Assembly: GCA_036346275.1 (NCBI GenBank)
Contig: JAYEVK010000336.1
Location: 62,001-126,000, forward strand
Length of the DNA stretch: 64,000 bases
Direction of reading: 5' to 3'
Origin: Otatea glauca
Lineage: Eukaryota; Streptophyta; Magnoliopsida; Poales; Poaceae
The notes under the pieces were generated by a model. It saw only the letters and a list, made by a program, of their open reading frames with translations, did no database searches and was not told the origin of the DNA. This document shows, piece after piece, positions 45,187-56,100 of this stretch (position 1 is its first letter; every line of letters starts with the position of its first letter). Position numbers and translations under genes: made by a program.

Positions 45187-46589
45187 TTATTGATTCAGAA
45201 ATAGTGGTAGGTTCAACATTATTATTATTATTATTATTATAGTTTGATTATTCTCAGTTTGTGAAGTACTACCTGCTGGTCTCATAGGATAAATATCCTC
45301 AAAAAATGAAGCATCTCTAGACTCCATTATTGTGTTAGCAATAATCTCAGGAGTTTCTGATTTTACTACTAAAAATCTATAGGCCGTGCTGTTATGTGCA
45401 TATCCTAGAAAAATACAATTGACTGTTTTAGGTCCAAGCTTTCTCTTTTTCTGCAATGGTATATTGACCTTTGCTAAACACCCCCAAGTTCGCAGAAAAT
45501 TAACATTGGGTTTTCTCCCCTTCCATCCCTCATACGGAGTAATCTCACGCTTTTTAGTGATTACTCTGTTTAGGACAAAATTTGTTGTTAATATAGCTTC
45601 CCCACCACATTTTAGGCATACCAAGACACTCCAACATGGCATTCACCAAGTCTGTTAGTGTTCGGTTTTCCTCTCAGCCTACCCCATTTGATTGGGGAGA
45701 ATATGGTGGTGTAACTTCATGGATTATACCATGCTCGTAATGCAATCGGGAGAATTCATGAGAGATATACTCTCCTCCACGATCGGACCTTAGTCGCTTA
45801 ATTTTCTTTTCTAGTTGGTTCTCAACCTCGACCTTATAAATTTTGAAGTAGTTTAAAGCTTCATCCTTTGTTTTCAACAAATACACATAACAATAACGTG
45901 TTGCATCATCTATAAAAGTTAGAAAATATCTTTTGCCTCCTTTTGTCAACAATCCATTCATCTCACACAGTCGAATGGACAAGATCTAGTGGTGCCAAGT
46001 TCTTTTCTTCCTCTAATCCCTTGAAGGGTTTTCTAGGTTGCTTTGCTTGCACACAAGAATGGCACTTTGATCCTTTGACAATATCACATTTTGGAATTAA
46101 TTGTAATCTGGACATTCGAGCAATGCTATCAAAACCAATATGACAAAACGAGAATGCCAAATATTGGCCTCACATTTATTCAAACCAGTTGCAATATTCA
46201 TATTATAACAAGACTCGAGTATCGAGGCGAACAAGCCTCCACTCATAGCCTTTACCAACAAAGTTCCCATACTTTGATATTACAACTTTATTTGACTCAA
46301 ATACTAGCTTATAACCATCCTCAGATAGGAGAGAACCACTAACGAGGTTCTTTTTATTGTTGGCGATGTCGCACGTTCTTCAAGTGGACAATCTTCCCGA
46401 AGTAAGCTTCAGATCCACCGTGCAACACCAAGAAGCGAAGCATGCGACCCGCTCCCCATTAGGACGGAGGAAGCCCCTACGCTCGATAAGAAGAAAATAA
46501 GGAAACATCGAACACACGTGAACATTAGCACAAAGATCAACCCACCAATCGGTGGATTGACATGTGAAAAGACAACAGAGAATTACCAT
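45187..46589 (-). pseudogene. copia-3 protease and integrase (broken)
   Basis: The protease region reads DWWVDLCANVHVC (46480-46560), where the D-T/S-G motif should be; it is altered here to DLC. The pre-integrase piece is HIGFDSIARMSRLQLIPKC, VKGSKCHSCVQAKQ (45963-46160). The integrase core RYFLTFIDDATRYCYVYLLK and RLRSDRGGEYISHEF then YSPQSNGVG (45674-45982) carries D, D and the approach to the final E. The C-terminal part is at 45187-45642 (GCLAKVNIPLQKKRKLGPKT). An (ATT)n run at 45217-45240 falls in a low-complexity spacer. Confidence 0.88.
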
Positions 46590-46619
46590 ACCCTCCTGAA
46601 GTCGAGGCCTCGCCTATGG

Positions 46620-47419
46620 TCACGTTGGCATTTTTCTTGCTCGGTTCATTTGTCCTGTTTTTGCGATAGCGACAGTCTTTTGCCATATGACCATCCTTTC
46701 CGCACACAAAACAAGTGATGTTCTTGATGTCCCTTTTCTCAATTTTCTTCTTTTAAAGCTATTTGTCTTGTTCGGTTTATGGCCTTTGAAGTTCTTGCCA
46801 TATGATTTCTTCTCAACGACATTGGCATTGTTCTGATTAGAGGTGCTTGGTGCATCTTTTGCTCTCGCCTTTTCTTCCACATCAAGGGCTGCAATGAGAT
46901 CCTCAACAGAAATCTCTTCCCTTTTGTGCTTTAAGCTAGTGGCAAAATCCCTCCAAGTTGAGGGAAGTTTGGCAACAATGCCCGCAGCCACAAACTTAGG
47001 AGGCAATGCACAACCCAAATGCGCAATCTCGCCAACTAGTAGCTGGAGTTCGTGTGCTTGTGCAACAATCGACTTAGCATCATCCATGCTAAAATCAAAA
47101 AATTGCTCACACACATACAACCAGCGACCAGCTTCACTTTCGCATATTTCTGGTCAAGTGCATCCCACAACTCAGTGGCAGATGTGTAGTTCATATACAC
47201 ATCATAGAGCTGATCTGCCAAAATAGTCAGAAGGCAGCCTAGTGCGGTGTTGTTCGCACCGTCAAACTGCAGGTTCTGGTCAATCGTAAATGGATACTGT
47301 GGGTGGATCACCCACCACAACCCCAATGACATGAGCCAAAACTTGGCTCTTGTCTGCCATCTACGGAAATTGACACCAGAAAACCTCTCAGGTTTCATTG
47401 CATCCGAAGCACCAGCCAT
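46620..47419 (-). pseudogene. copia-3 gag (broken)
   Basis: The ATG at 47419 reads MAGASDAMKPERFSGVNFRR, WQTRAKFWLM and AITLADQLYDVYMNYTSATE-like sequence, then shifts frame near 47110 to AHELQLLVGEIAHLG, LPSTWRDFATSLKHKREEIS and VEDLIAALDVEEKARAKD. A zinc-knuckle region (CAERMVIWQKTVAIAKT in a shifted frame; expected CxxCxxxGHxxxxC) lies near 46660-46710. This is UBN2-type copia gag. At least two frameshifts are present. Confidence 0.9.
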
Positions 47420-47421
47420 TG

Positions 47422-47616
47422 CTGATTCACAAAAATATTCACAATAAGGTTTCTGGATTGTTGGAATTTGGTGCAATGTTTTTATTCCAGATTTTAAATT
47501 GAGGCAAAAGTAACAAAAGACTAGAGATGCATAAAACAGCAAGTAACACATTGTACTTCAGAATATGCTCAAGAATTGTATGGTAACGGAATTGTTTTAT
47601 CGCTCGAATTACTTAC
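47422..47616 (-). other. Predicted leader intron spanning copia-3 LTR and leader
   Basis: The minus-strand donor GTAAGT (47616-47611) lies inside the 5' LTR. The acceptor TTTGTGAATCAG ends at 47422, three bases before the gag ATG (47419-47417). The 195-nt intron would remove the LTR end and primer-binding region from the spliced message. This is inference from consensus sites only. Confidence 0.45.
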
Positions 47617-48385
47617 TATTGGGCTTATTGAAGAAAAGGAAGCAGCGCAGACATGGAAGTAGTCGATGTCGAGGAAGAAGCAGAGCGGTCGCGCTGATGC
47701 GCTGCCCAGAAACCTTATTGCCGCCCTCGTGCAAGTGAACTCTGCGGCAATGGTTCGGAGATACCGCTCAGCCTCCTTCACGGTGCACGCCGAGGAGGAA
47801 GACCGGCGCAGTTCAACAGCGCAACACAATAGTATAGCACTTAGAGTTGAGGAGGAAGAATGGAGGAGGAATTATGTATCTCTGTCTTGGACGTCTCCAG
47901 GAGTTTATATACACTCGCACAAGAAACTGACCTCATGATGTCAGTTAAATGCGGCAGTTACTAGTAACTGACAAATAATGTCAATTAACTCACTAGTAAC
48001 TGATTGCATAATGACACAGAATTCAAATATATGTTTAAATCGCATTTAAACAGATTGAATGGAGAGATAAATGCAGGGTTCAGTAAAACAAAAAGGTGAA
48101 TTCAAAGTGTCAGGATACACATTACGCTGCGGCCGCGCCGTCGCAAGTCACAAGTCACGCGAATTTTCACGCGAAAATACGCTGGAACGACAGCAGCAGC
48201 GTCGTGTGTGTGTTTAGCCACTGTACACCCTATGCCATTCTCATGCCAAGTGTCATTATTCAAGAGGTGGCAAGGACTCCTCCTTTTAAGTTGCCTTTCC
48301 TCCACTTGGCTAGGCAATATAGTACTAAACCATGCATGCTTTGGAATTAAAAGAAATGGACCACCCAATGGGCCAATTTCTAACA
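47459..48385 (-). repeat. copia-3 5' LTR (right)
   Basis: 927 bp, bounded by the TCGGG duplication on the right. On the minus strand it contains an ATG (47654) frame MSALLPFLQ and a consensus donor GTAAGT at 47616-47611; the donor is kept in the other LTR. Confidence 0.95.
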
Positions 48386-48653
48386 TCGGGGACTCGGGGT
48401 CCTCACCTTTAGTCACAAGTCACGACTCACGAGTGCGAGTGCGTGACCCTGCTGGCTGCTGCTTGTCGTCGGGTCGACCGGATGCGCGAGCCTACACGAA
48501 ATGTTCGAGCTCGGCTCGTCCAGAATCGCGAGCTTGAGGACAGGCTCGAGCTCGGCTCGTTTGAGGTTCGAGCCGAGCTCGAATCGAGCTTCAAACGAGC
48601 CGACCTCGAACAGTTCACGAGCCTCGAGCTTTTTTTACAGCCCTAGTTACGAC

Positions 48654-49105
48654 TGCGCTGCTAGTATTAATGTTCGTAGTTCAGGCTTTAGCTTTTCGAG
48701 CCTCACTGAACACGTTTTCTTTTATAAATTTAACCTTAATCTAAATATTTTCGTAAAAATAATAAATTCTCCGACCACGCAAGGAGCGACAGTCGGCTGT
48801 CACCCTCGTAAACCACGGAAGGTGTCCCACGACAAAAAAAACACGCTGTTACACATCGCTGGCTCGGCAGGAGCCTCCGTGATGAAGCGCTCGGCAACGG
48901 CAAGCTCCTGCCGAGCAATACTGTTGCAGAAGGCAAGGGAATTAAATTACTAACGATTAATTAAGTTACTAAGTAATGATAATTAGAGATTTAGTTAATA
49001 ATTAATTAGTGAATAACTAATGACGACTTAATTAAATCACTAATTAAACCATGGGCATCAAGCCATCAACTACCTTCCGGCTTCTGCTGTTTTGTTCGTA
49101 GTTCT
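48654..49105. other. Short spacer, no gene
   Basis: Moderately AT-rich sequence between the hAT right duplication and the copia-4 LTR. It contains TTAATTAA-rich stretches (48950-49050) and no recognisable coding or RNA feature. Confidence 0.6.
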
Positions 49106-49321
49106 TGTTGAGGAACCTCGCTATCGAATAGTCCGGGGTTCCCGAACAGATCTGAAGTGGAGAAGGGCAAAAGAGAGAGACACGTGTTTAGGGAGAGCGT
49201 AGGAAATTCTTTATTGCTAATGAATTACGTGTACATGGGGGACCCCCTCCTCCTTTATAGCTCTCTAGGGTTTACGCATTAGGGACCACATGGGCCGGTG
49301 TGGGCTTCGGGTTTCTCAACA
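49106..49321 (-). repeat. copia-4 3' LTR (216 bp)
   Basis: Ends TGTTGAG and CTCAACA form a 7-bp terminal inverted repeat. A minus-strand TATA-like CTATAAAGG lies near 49251-49260. Confidence 0.8.
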
Positions 49322-49625
49322 CTACCCTTGGGCCCTTTGCTCGAGATGCATATGCCTCATTAAAACACTAAAAACCTGGAAAAATACTTGGAGAAAGAGT
49401 ACATAGCATACGCATTTATGTAACACCTAATTGCCTCGTTAAAACCTTATGCAAGAAAACTTCATGAAAAACTTGCTAAGGAAAAAGAGTACAATTCTCC
49501 CAACTTCAATTGCTAATCTTCGAGATTTATGTTGGGTATTCATAATTCATGCTCAGATTCATGTGGGAGTATGTGACATATCTCCCCGAATCTGCACTTT
49601 CTAAGTCTCATCATCCCAATTCCTT

Positions 49626-51154
49626 TCACGCACCTTTCAAAGGTAGATCGGAGTGATTTAGTGAACAATCTGCAAGATTTTCACATGACTTAGTATGCAA
49701 TATCTTGATCTCGTTCATCTTATGCAATTCATGAGCATAGAAGAACTTGGGGTTGATATGCTTCGTGAGATTGCTCTTCACATAACCCATCGTGCTTGGG
49801 CAACACAAGTGCATTATCTTCATAAATAATTGTGGGAGTTTGCTCAATGTTCAAACCACATGACTTACGGATGTGGTGAACCATTCTTCGAGCCATGCAC
49901 ATTCACGAGATGCTTCATACAAAGCGATGATTTCCGAGTGGTTTGTCGACGCCGAGACAAGAGTCCGCTTAGACGACTTCCAAGAAATTGCTTGTTCCTC
50001 CACATAGGAAAACATAGCCGGTTTGGGATTTGCCAAGATCTGGTCTCGATAAATACCAAAGATCGCATAGCCAACCAAATTCAATTCATTATTTCTTCAA
50101 GAATGCATCGAGGTCTTTGCTTCCTTGGAGGTAACGAAAGATGTCCTTGATCCCTTTCCAATGCCTTTTGGTGGGTTACGCATTGTACCGAGCTAGCAAA
50201 TTCACGGTTGAATGCAATGTCCGGTCTAGTGCTATTCGCAAGGTACATGAGCGCTCCAATTGCACTCGGATATAGGAATTTCGCTCCCGTGACTTCCTCC
50301 CTCTTCTCTATGTATGGGTCTAGGTGCGCTTGGAGTGACCTTCCACCATTGGAGTCTTCGCAGGATATGCCTTTTCAAATCCAAACCTTTCCAACACTTT
50401 ACGTGTGTAGGTTGATTGATGTACCAAGATTCCTCCTTGGACATGTTCGCAAGCCTAAACAAAACTTGGTTTTACCTAAATCTTTCATTTCAAACTCGGA
50501 CTTCAAGTATGAGCATGCCTCTTCAATTTCTTCATCAGTCCCAATGATGTTCAAGTCATCTATATAGACGGAGATTATACGTAATCCATTCGGGATCGCC
50601 AGATAAACACACATGGACAATCTTCATTGTTTGTGTAGCCTTTCTTGCAGAGAAAGTCACCAGCGATTGTACCACATTCTTCCCGATCGCTTCAGCCCAT
50701 TACAATGATTTCTCCAATTTCACATTGTGTGTGTGTTTCTATTTGCTCCATCTTGGTTGGGATAGGAATTCCTTCCAGTACTTTCATGTATATCTCCTAA
50801 TCCAAGTTTCCATACAGTATTTTTGTGACAACATCCATTAGCTTCATTCTCAACTTCAAGTTGATCGCCATTGAGATCAAATATCTAAAGGTAATTCCTC
50901 CCATGACCAGGAGAATAGGTTTCTTCATAATCAACTCTGTGACGTTGAGTGAAACCTTGAGCTACAAGCCTTGCTTTGTACCTTACAACTTCGTTGTTTT
51001 CATTCCTCTTCCGAACAAAGACCCATTTGTGACCTCTGTGGTTTATATGGGGAGGTGTGCTGCATACGAGCTCAAACACCTCTCTCTTGTTGGAGAGACT
51101 AACTCGCAGTTGATTGCCTTTTTCCATGCTTCCCAATCTAGCCTTTTCTTGCAC
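49626..51154 (-). pseudogene. copia-4 reverse transcriptase and RNase H (broken)
   Basis: RT pieces are KWVFVRKRNENNEVVRYKAR, LVAQGFTQRHRVDYEETYSP (50885-51154), IISVYIDDLNIIGTDEE (YIDD kept) and YLKSEFEMKDLGKTKFCLG (50399-50620). RNase H pieces are LVGYAIFGIYRDQI...SWKSSKRTLVSASTNHSEI, then YEASRECAWLEEW (49851-50084), with NPKFFYAHELHKMNEIKILH (49626-49847) ending the domain. Frames change repeatedly. Confidence 0.88.
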
Positions 51155-51599
51155 TCTGCGAGAGATGCGGGCTCTGGATCATGATCAATGATCGAGGCAA
51201 TCTTCTTTCTGTAAGTATGCATCAACGTTATCGTTGCTCTATTCAGGATTCTCCTGTTATTACAAAGTTTATGGCCATTTCTTCATGGGGTGCTTCATGC
51301 ACTTCTACTTGCTCTTCACGCTTTTCCCTATCGCAGAGCAAGTTCCTTTAGCTTTTCATCGCCTATGTGTGCGCACTCCATGCCATAAAGAAAATAATTC
51401 GAGCTTCTGCCTTGTAAAAATTTTCAAGGAAGTATACACTGGGTGCATGAATATTCGTGTAGTACAAATTGATTCATATGAGGGACATTTTTCTAATACC
51501 ATTTTTCCACATGCCGCGTGCTTCACAATGCACAAGTATTCTTTGCCATTTTCTTCATTGGTTTCTACGTGAAAACCATTGCGCGGATGTCTTTAAAGC

Positions 51600-53040
51600 T
51601 TAAGAGAGTACGTGTTGATTCAGGTACAAAAGGGCTTCTTCAATTACCAAAGTTGTACCCATAGGCAATATAATAGTGGCTCTTCCCGAGCCGATTACAT
51701 ATGAGTCGCTTCTGCGATCGAGTAATCTTTCAAATTTTCTTCGTGATCGATTGAAATACTTAGACTCTCTTAAGATGGTATTTGTTGTGCCACTATCAAC
51801 AATGATACGATTTCTAGATAAAAGAAATATAATTCTAATCGATAGAGGCAAAACAATCCAAATATTACTTGCAAAATTGAAGAATATTGGAATAAAGAAT
51901 AAATTGCGATTTATTCAAGAAAGAAGTATGCTCTTCTAGAGCTTACAACCCTTTATTCAAAGAAAATGCTAACAACCATAATCTAAAAGAAATGCATTAA
52001 ATGTAATCGTAAAATATGCATTAATTTCGCTTCTATATCATCTCAAGTTTTCTTCATTTGCCATAATCATGGTGCAAGATCGATGTCCGTGCTATTCTCG
52101 TGAGGATGAGGCAAGTGGGGTGTCTACATCCATGACATCATCTTCACCGATATTGGCGAAGCGCGCCTCTGCGGGCGTTTTCCTTTGCCTTCTTCTTAGT
52201 CCGATATGCGTTGATCGCTTCCTTGGATTCTCGACATATCTTCGATTAATGTCCCCAAGTGCCACACTTGAAGCACGCCCTGTTCGCTGTCCATACGGCT
52301 TGGCGTGCGCCTTTTCTTTGTCATCCCTCTTCACGGGGCTTTGGACTTTCCTTTGGCCAGGGGTCTCTTTTCCACCTGCTTGCCCTTCTTTCTATGAGTG
52401 AGCTTTCACCTTGTAGCTATTGGCATTGACTTCAGTGCGTTGCCTCGCCCAGTGGCTGCGAGACATAGTTCTTTCAGAGAACATCGTCTTGCGATTCCAA
52501 GAACTTGCATTACATCAATCGATTCGCTATACTCCTTGTATGCGCCCCGACGATAGTGCGTGCACTCTGGATAGCATTAGGGTGGAAGGTAGAGAGTTTT
52601 TTCAATCTTCTCTTCATCGCTGATCTTCTTGCCACATAGAGAGATTGGTACAAATTCATGCAAGGCGTAATTGTACTCGCCATCGCTCAAGTCCGCAAAC
52701 CTCAGCGCATCTAATCTTGCTGTGCTTGGGGCAAGATAGTGTACTTGAGCTTTTCGAACCGCTTCTGAAGTGCAGTCCAAAGCTCAAGTGCACTCTCCTC
52801 AGCCATATATTCATTCTTTAGAGTGGCTGAGAGGTGGTGCCTCAGAAAATGCAGAGCTTGATCGTTCTGCTCAGCGGTAGGTTTTGCGTCCTGCGAGGAC
52901 CCTAGACCAATCGCTGAACGGAGCTTCTTGCCCCCAAGAACAATCTTTACGTCCGATGCCCAAGTGAGGTAGTTTCGACTGCAGGGCCAGCTTCTTCAAA
53001 CTCACGATTCACAATGCGGACATCGCATGATTTCAAAATT
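51600..53040 (-). pseudogene. copia-4 protease and gag (broken)
   Basis: The protease frame IIVDSGTTNTILRESKYF (51600-51851) keeps the D-S-G motif. Gag pieces are LDALRFADLSDGEYNYALHE, FVPISLCGKKISDEEKIEK (52577-52780) and the upstream stretch near 52780-52990 reading HFLRHHLSATLKNEYMAEES and LELWTALQKRFEKLK, a UBN2-type gag. A Lys-rich, zinc-knuckle-adjacent piece is at 52092-52334. Integrase is not clearly visible between 51190 and 51600, so it is probably deleted. Confidence 0.75.
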
Positions 53041-54718
53041 TGGTTTTAGATTATCAGCTGTAATCTCATAGAAAAGGTTGCAAAAGCATAAATTGCGGAA
53101 AATAAATCCATATGCATTGCATTATATAAAATAAAGCAAAGAATTCAAAATTCATAAAGAAAATTCATAAAATCGAGAAATAGAGCAAGAAAATTAAAAC
53201 AGAGCCAAATAAATCTTCTTGATTTTTCGCAATTTTTCAAAATTTTCGCAATTTTCTGCAATTTTTCTTTTTTTCTCTTTTCTTTCTTTTTTTTTCAAAG
53301 TAACCACCATCGGGCCGCTTTTCCTTTCTTATGCGTGGGCGTTTCTTCCTTTTCTTGCGCGTGGGCCATCGGGCCTAAGTGTCGCTTCTTCTCGCCCAAG
53401 GCTGCGCTCGGCTAGAAGCCAAGGCTCACCTCACTCGCGGCGGCTAGGGTTCCTCCCTAGCCGCCATTTGCTTTTATTTATTTTCCCTAAATACGCTCCA
53501 TGCGCCCATGCCATCCGACGCGACGCAAAGACAATGGCCGCGAGCTAAGGCGGTGCGAGATGCGATGAAGCGCGGCGAGCCGCGATGGAGCGGTCGCAAG
53601 GGGTGGGCCCCGCCGCCGGCGGGCGGCGACACCATGGCGAGGTCGGGCGATGCGACGGAGGTCGAGCCCGGAGGTCAGCGGACGATGCGCCGGCGAGCAC
53701 GCCAGAGAGGCGGTGGCGCCAGGCGCCAGGGCCCGAGGCGTTTGGCGTGAGGCTACGGACGGTCGCGAGCCGAACCGACATCGCATGGAGGCTATGGCGG
53801 CGGGACGGGCGCGGGCCGAGGGCCGAGGTGCTTCGGCGAACGGTCATTGCGTCGGAGCCGGTGGCGGCGCGATGTGGTTCTACTGATCGGCGGCGCTCGC
53901 GGGCCGAGGTCGAGGCCGGCGCGGCGCGCGAGGTGGTTCTACGGCCGGCGGCGCTCGAGCGGGCGGAGGTCGAGGTCGGCGGTGATGCGGCATGGCGGCC
54001 GGAGGTCGAGGCCGGGCGTGGTTTCGTTCGCCCGGTGGCTTCGCGCCAAGCTTCATGCGCCGGTGGCTCCATGCCAAGCTTCATGCGCCGACACGCGGAT
54101 TTCAACAGTTTATAACTTGATTTGTACTATTTTCCATTCAGATCAAACTTGTCGGTCAGTGTTTTATCACGACAGTACCACTCTCCGAATTTTTAAAAAT
54201 TCCTCAGATGTGATAATCAGCTGAAATTTTTGTGAGAACATCAGCAATGTGTCAGGAATCTTCAAAACAAATTTCAAAAGTTTTCGATAACGTTTAGACC
54301 ACTTTTCAGCCAGTGAAAAAAAAATCAAAATTTCGGAAATTTCGTCCGAAATTTCGAGTTTTTTCGCCAAATTTCGGATTTTTAATTCCGGAATGGATTG
54401 GATTTGAATTTTCTAATTCAAATTTCGTCCAAAATATTTCCGAAATTTTGAAATTTCGCCGAAATTTCGCGATCCGGTCAGGACGAAATTTATTCCGAAA
54501 CCGAAATTTGAAACCGCTCGTGCCGGTCATTCGTCGCATTCCCTCGAGTCCAAAACCCGTTCTGTTCTAACCTGATCTGATTAATTAATGCATTAAAAAC
54601 AGGTCAAAGTGATGTGAATTCCGACAGGACATTTACACCAACCCGTAATCTCATTTTCCACTGCCGTCATGGCAACCATAGTTCCATGCCATAGCTCGCA
54701 ATTGACGTTTCACCCAAC

Positions 54719-54755
<37 letters not shown>

Positions 54756-55067
54756 TTGGATTTTGGTAGCTTAGCTTAGTGCGGCGCTCATGGTTGCCAG
54801 TATCTTTCCACGCTGCAATGGCAAAACGCTACTCATACTCCTAATTGTTTTTGCTTAGAAAAAACGGAGGAGGATTCCTTCCTCCGCCCGCTCGTTTCTT
54901 CTCTAGCGTTCGTTCCCTTGTTTCTTTTACAGTATTGCTTCCTTCTTTTTAGCCTGCTAAGCTAGCACCACTCAGCTGCGAGCTCTCTGTCTCAGGTCTC
55001 AACCACTCCAGATCACGAGCACTGGTGTCGCGGCTCCCAAGAAATGAGTCTACAGAGCCATCCGGCC
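53041..55067. other. Non-coding region: AT-rich, then GC-rich tandem repeats, palindrome cluster and GA microsatellite
   Basis: 53041-53290 is AT-rich and may be copia-4 leader. 53500-54110 is very GC-rich with long open frames on both strands at once (176 codons plus, 186 codons minus), typical of CpG-rich non-coding DNA. It contains a duplicated unit with GTGGTTCTAC near 53873 and 53933 and a duplicated GCCAAGCTTCATGCGCCG. 54320-54500 is rich in CGAAATTTCG-like palindromes. A (GA)n microsatellite occupies about 54721-54751. 54760-55067 is probably the 5' flank of the armadillo gene. Confidence 0.6.
54721..54751. repeat. (GA)n microsatellite
   Basis: An uninterrupted run of about 15 AG repeats, some 320 bp upstream of the armadillo gene start codon. 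GA runs are frequent in plant promoters and 5' leaders. Confidence 0.95.
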
Positions 55068-55373
55068 ATGGCCGGACATGAGGCGGGGGAGCTGCTCGCG
55101 CGTGTGCAGGGTGGTGCCGGTGGCGTTGGACGCGGCGAGCGCGGCGACAGGCTTCTCGGGGCGGTGGAAGGCAATCGCCGCCAAGCTGGATAGGCTCCCG
55201 ACATGCCTGTTGGACCTGTCCAACCAACCTTGCTTCGCCAAGAATGCGCTGTGCTGCGAGCTACTGTAGTCGGTGACCTCCACGCTCGCCGAGGTGGCCG
55301 AGCACGCGGGGCGGTGCCGGGAGCAATCGAAAGACGGGAAGCTGCAGATGCAGAGCGCCATCGATGCGCTTGC
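55068..55373 (+). pseudogene. Armadillo-repeat (U-box/ARM-like) host gene, first exon, disrupted
   Basis: ATG at 55068 reads MAGHEAGELLARVQ. A frameshift near 55110 leads to VVPVALDAASAATGFSGRWK, AIAAKLDRLPTCLLDLSNQP and CFAKNALCCELL, then a stop (TAG, probably former CAG, near 55267), then VTSTLAEVAEHAGRCREQS and GKLQMQSAIDALA. It is then cut by the copia-2 LTR at 55374. The sequence resembles the helical N-terminus of plant ARM-repeat proteins (KLDRLP..LSDLSSHPCF, ETL..CREP..GKLxMQSxLDAL). Function in this family includes protein-protein interaction in signalling, but this copy is dead: one frameshift, one stop and one insertion. The rest of the gene is not in the window. Confidence 0.75.
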
Positions 55374-56100
55374 TGTTGAGAAAATAGGCATTTTTCGGTT
55401 TATTTTAATACACATAAAAATACTATATAACATGATATTTAGCATAGTGATCACATAGCAAACAACAAGTGTATAACTCAAAAGAAAGGTCTTCACATTA
55501 TACCCTTGAGCGGAGCCAGTGCCGGTGGCACCAGAGGTGCTATTCTGCAGAGTGGAGGCAGTTTGTCGTAGTAGTCGAACGGACTTGAAGCAGTGTAGAA
55601 AATTGTTGCAGCACCTATTCCACACCCAGTAGACGATGTAGTTGAACACAAGAAGCAGTCACGCGGTCTTCGCGTTCCCCAAATATCGTATTCGCTCTCT
55701 ATTCTGCAGCAGGAACGTAAGAGAACGACGATTCCGGAGGCCTGCTCACTCTGATTCCTGTGCGCGCAGGAGACAGAGCCGGGAATGCCTAGGCGGCAGC
55801 ACAACAGTTGAACTCATGATGAGAAGGAGGAACTGGTGCTGTCTCTATATTTGACATAGGAGAGAAGGGCACCTTTTTGGAAGAGACGAACAGTCAGGTA
55901 ACGCTCGATTAACCATGTCAGTTACAAGTAATCGACGTTGATTATGAGCCAGCCATCAACCACGTCCATTACTGGTAACTGACGGCGGTTATTAGTCATA
56001 AACCGGTCACATTGATCACTGAAACGGCAAAAACTGCACATCCTCATAACTCCTAGTATTGTACATGGGCCTTGAGATTTATTGAGTCAAAATACTAACA
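55374..56100 (-). repeat. copia-2 3' LTR (727 bp)
   Basis: The minus-strand U5 contains a frame reading TASTLQNSTSGATGTGSAQG followed by GTATAA (donor GT at 55503-55502), homologous to the mini-frame in the copia-1 LTR. The left end abuts the truncated armadillo exon. Confidence 0.88.

Larger units (their letters stand above)
42055..48385 (-). mobile_element. Complete Ty1/copia element (copia-3, 6.3 kb), nested in hAT
   Basis: LTRs at 42055-42972 (918 bp) and 47459-48385 (927 bp) begin TGTTGGAATTTGGTGC and end TTTCTAACA. The target duplication TCGGG (42050-42054, 48386-48390) is exact. The polypurine-tract complement ATCCCCCACC follows the left LTR at 42973, giving minus orientation. Gag, protease, integrase, RT and RNase H occur in copia order in several broken frames. 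The LTRs differ at clustered CpG-rich spots (about 42720-42800 against 48120-48210), consistent with decay. Confidence 0.95.
39785..48645 (-). mobile_element. hAT transposon derivative, split by copia-3
   Basis: The terminal inverted repeats TAGGGCTGTAAA (39785-39796) and TTTACAGCCCTA (48634-48645) are exact complements. The 8-bp flanks GTTATGAC (39777-39784) and GTTACGAC (48646-48653) match 7 of 8. Both ends carry many GCTCGA/TCGAGC subterminal motifs in opposite orientation. Without the nested copia-3 (42055-48385 plus the 5-bp duplication) the element is about 2.5 kb. Only the C-terminus of a transposase is recognisable, so it is probably non-autonomous. Confidence 0.93.
49106..53040 (-). 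mobile_element. Ty1/copia element of a different lineage (copia-4), 5' incomplete
   Basis: A short LTR (49106-49321, TGTTGAGGAACC...TTTCTCAACA) is followed by a polypurine-tract complement (CTACCCTTGGGCCC). Further right are minus-strand RNase H, RT, protease and gag pieces. No second copy of this LTR is visible to the right of gag, so the 5' LTR is missing or unrecognisable. The coding order and the RT (VYIDDLNIIGTDEE) mark a copia lineage distinct from copia-1 to copia-3. It is highly decayed. Confidence 0.8.

Noticed and set aside
45217..45240. (ATT)n run as a regulatory or CRISPR-like repeat
   Set aside because: A simple trinucleotide microsatellite in the copia-3 spacer. There are no spacers or cas-like genes anywhere in this eukaryotic sequence.
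53545..54105. 186-codon minus-strand and 176-codon plus-strand frames
   Set aside because: Both are Arg/Ala/Pro-rich frames in very GC-rich DNA, mutually overlapping and with internal duplications. There is no domain or start context.
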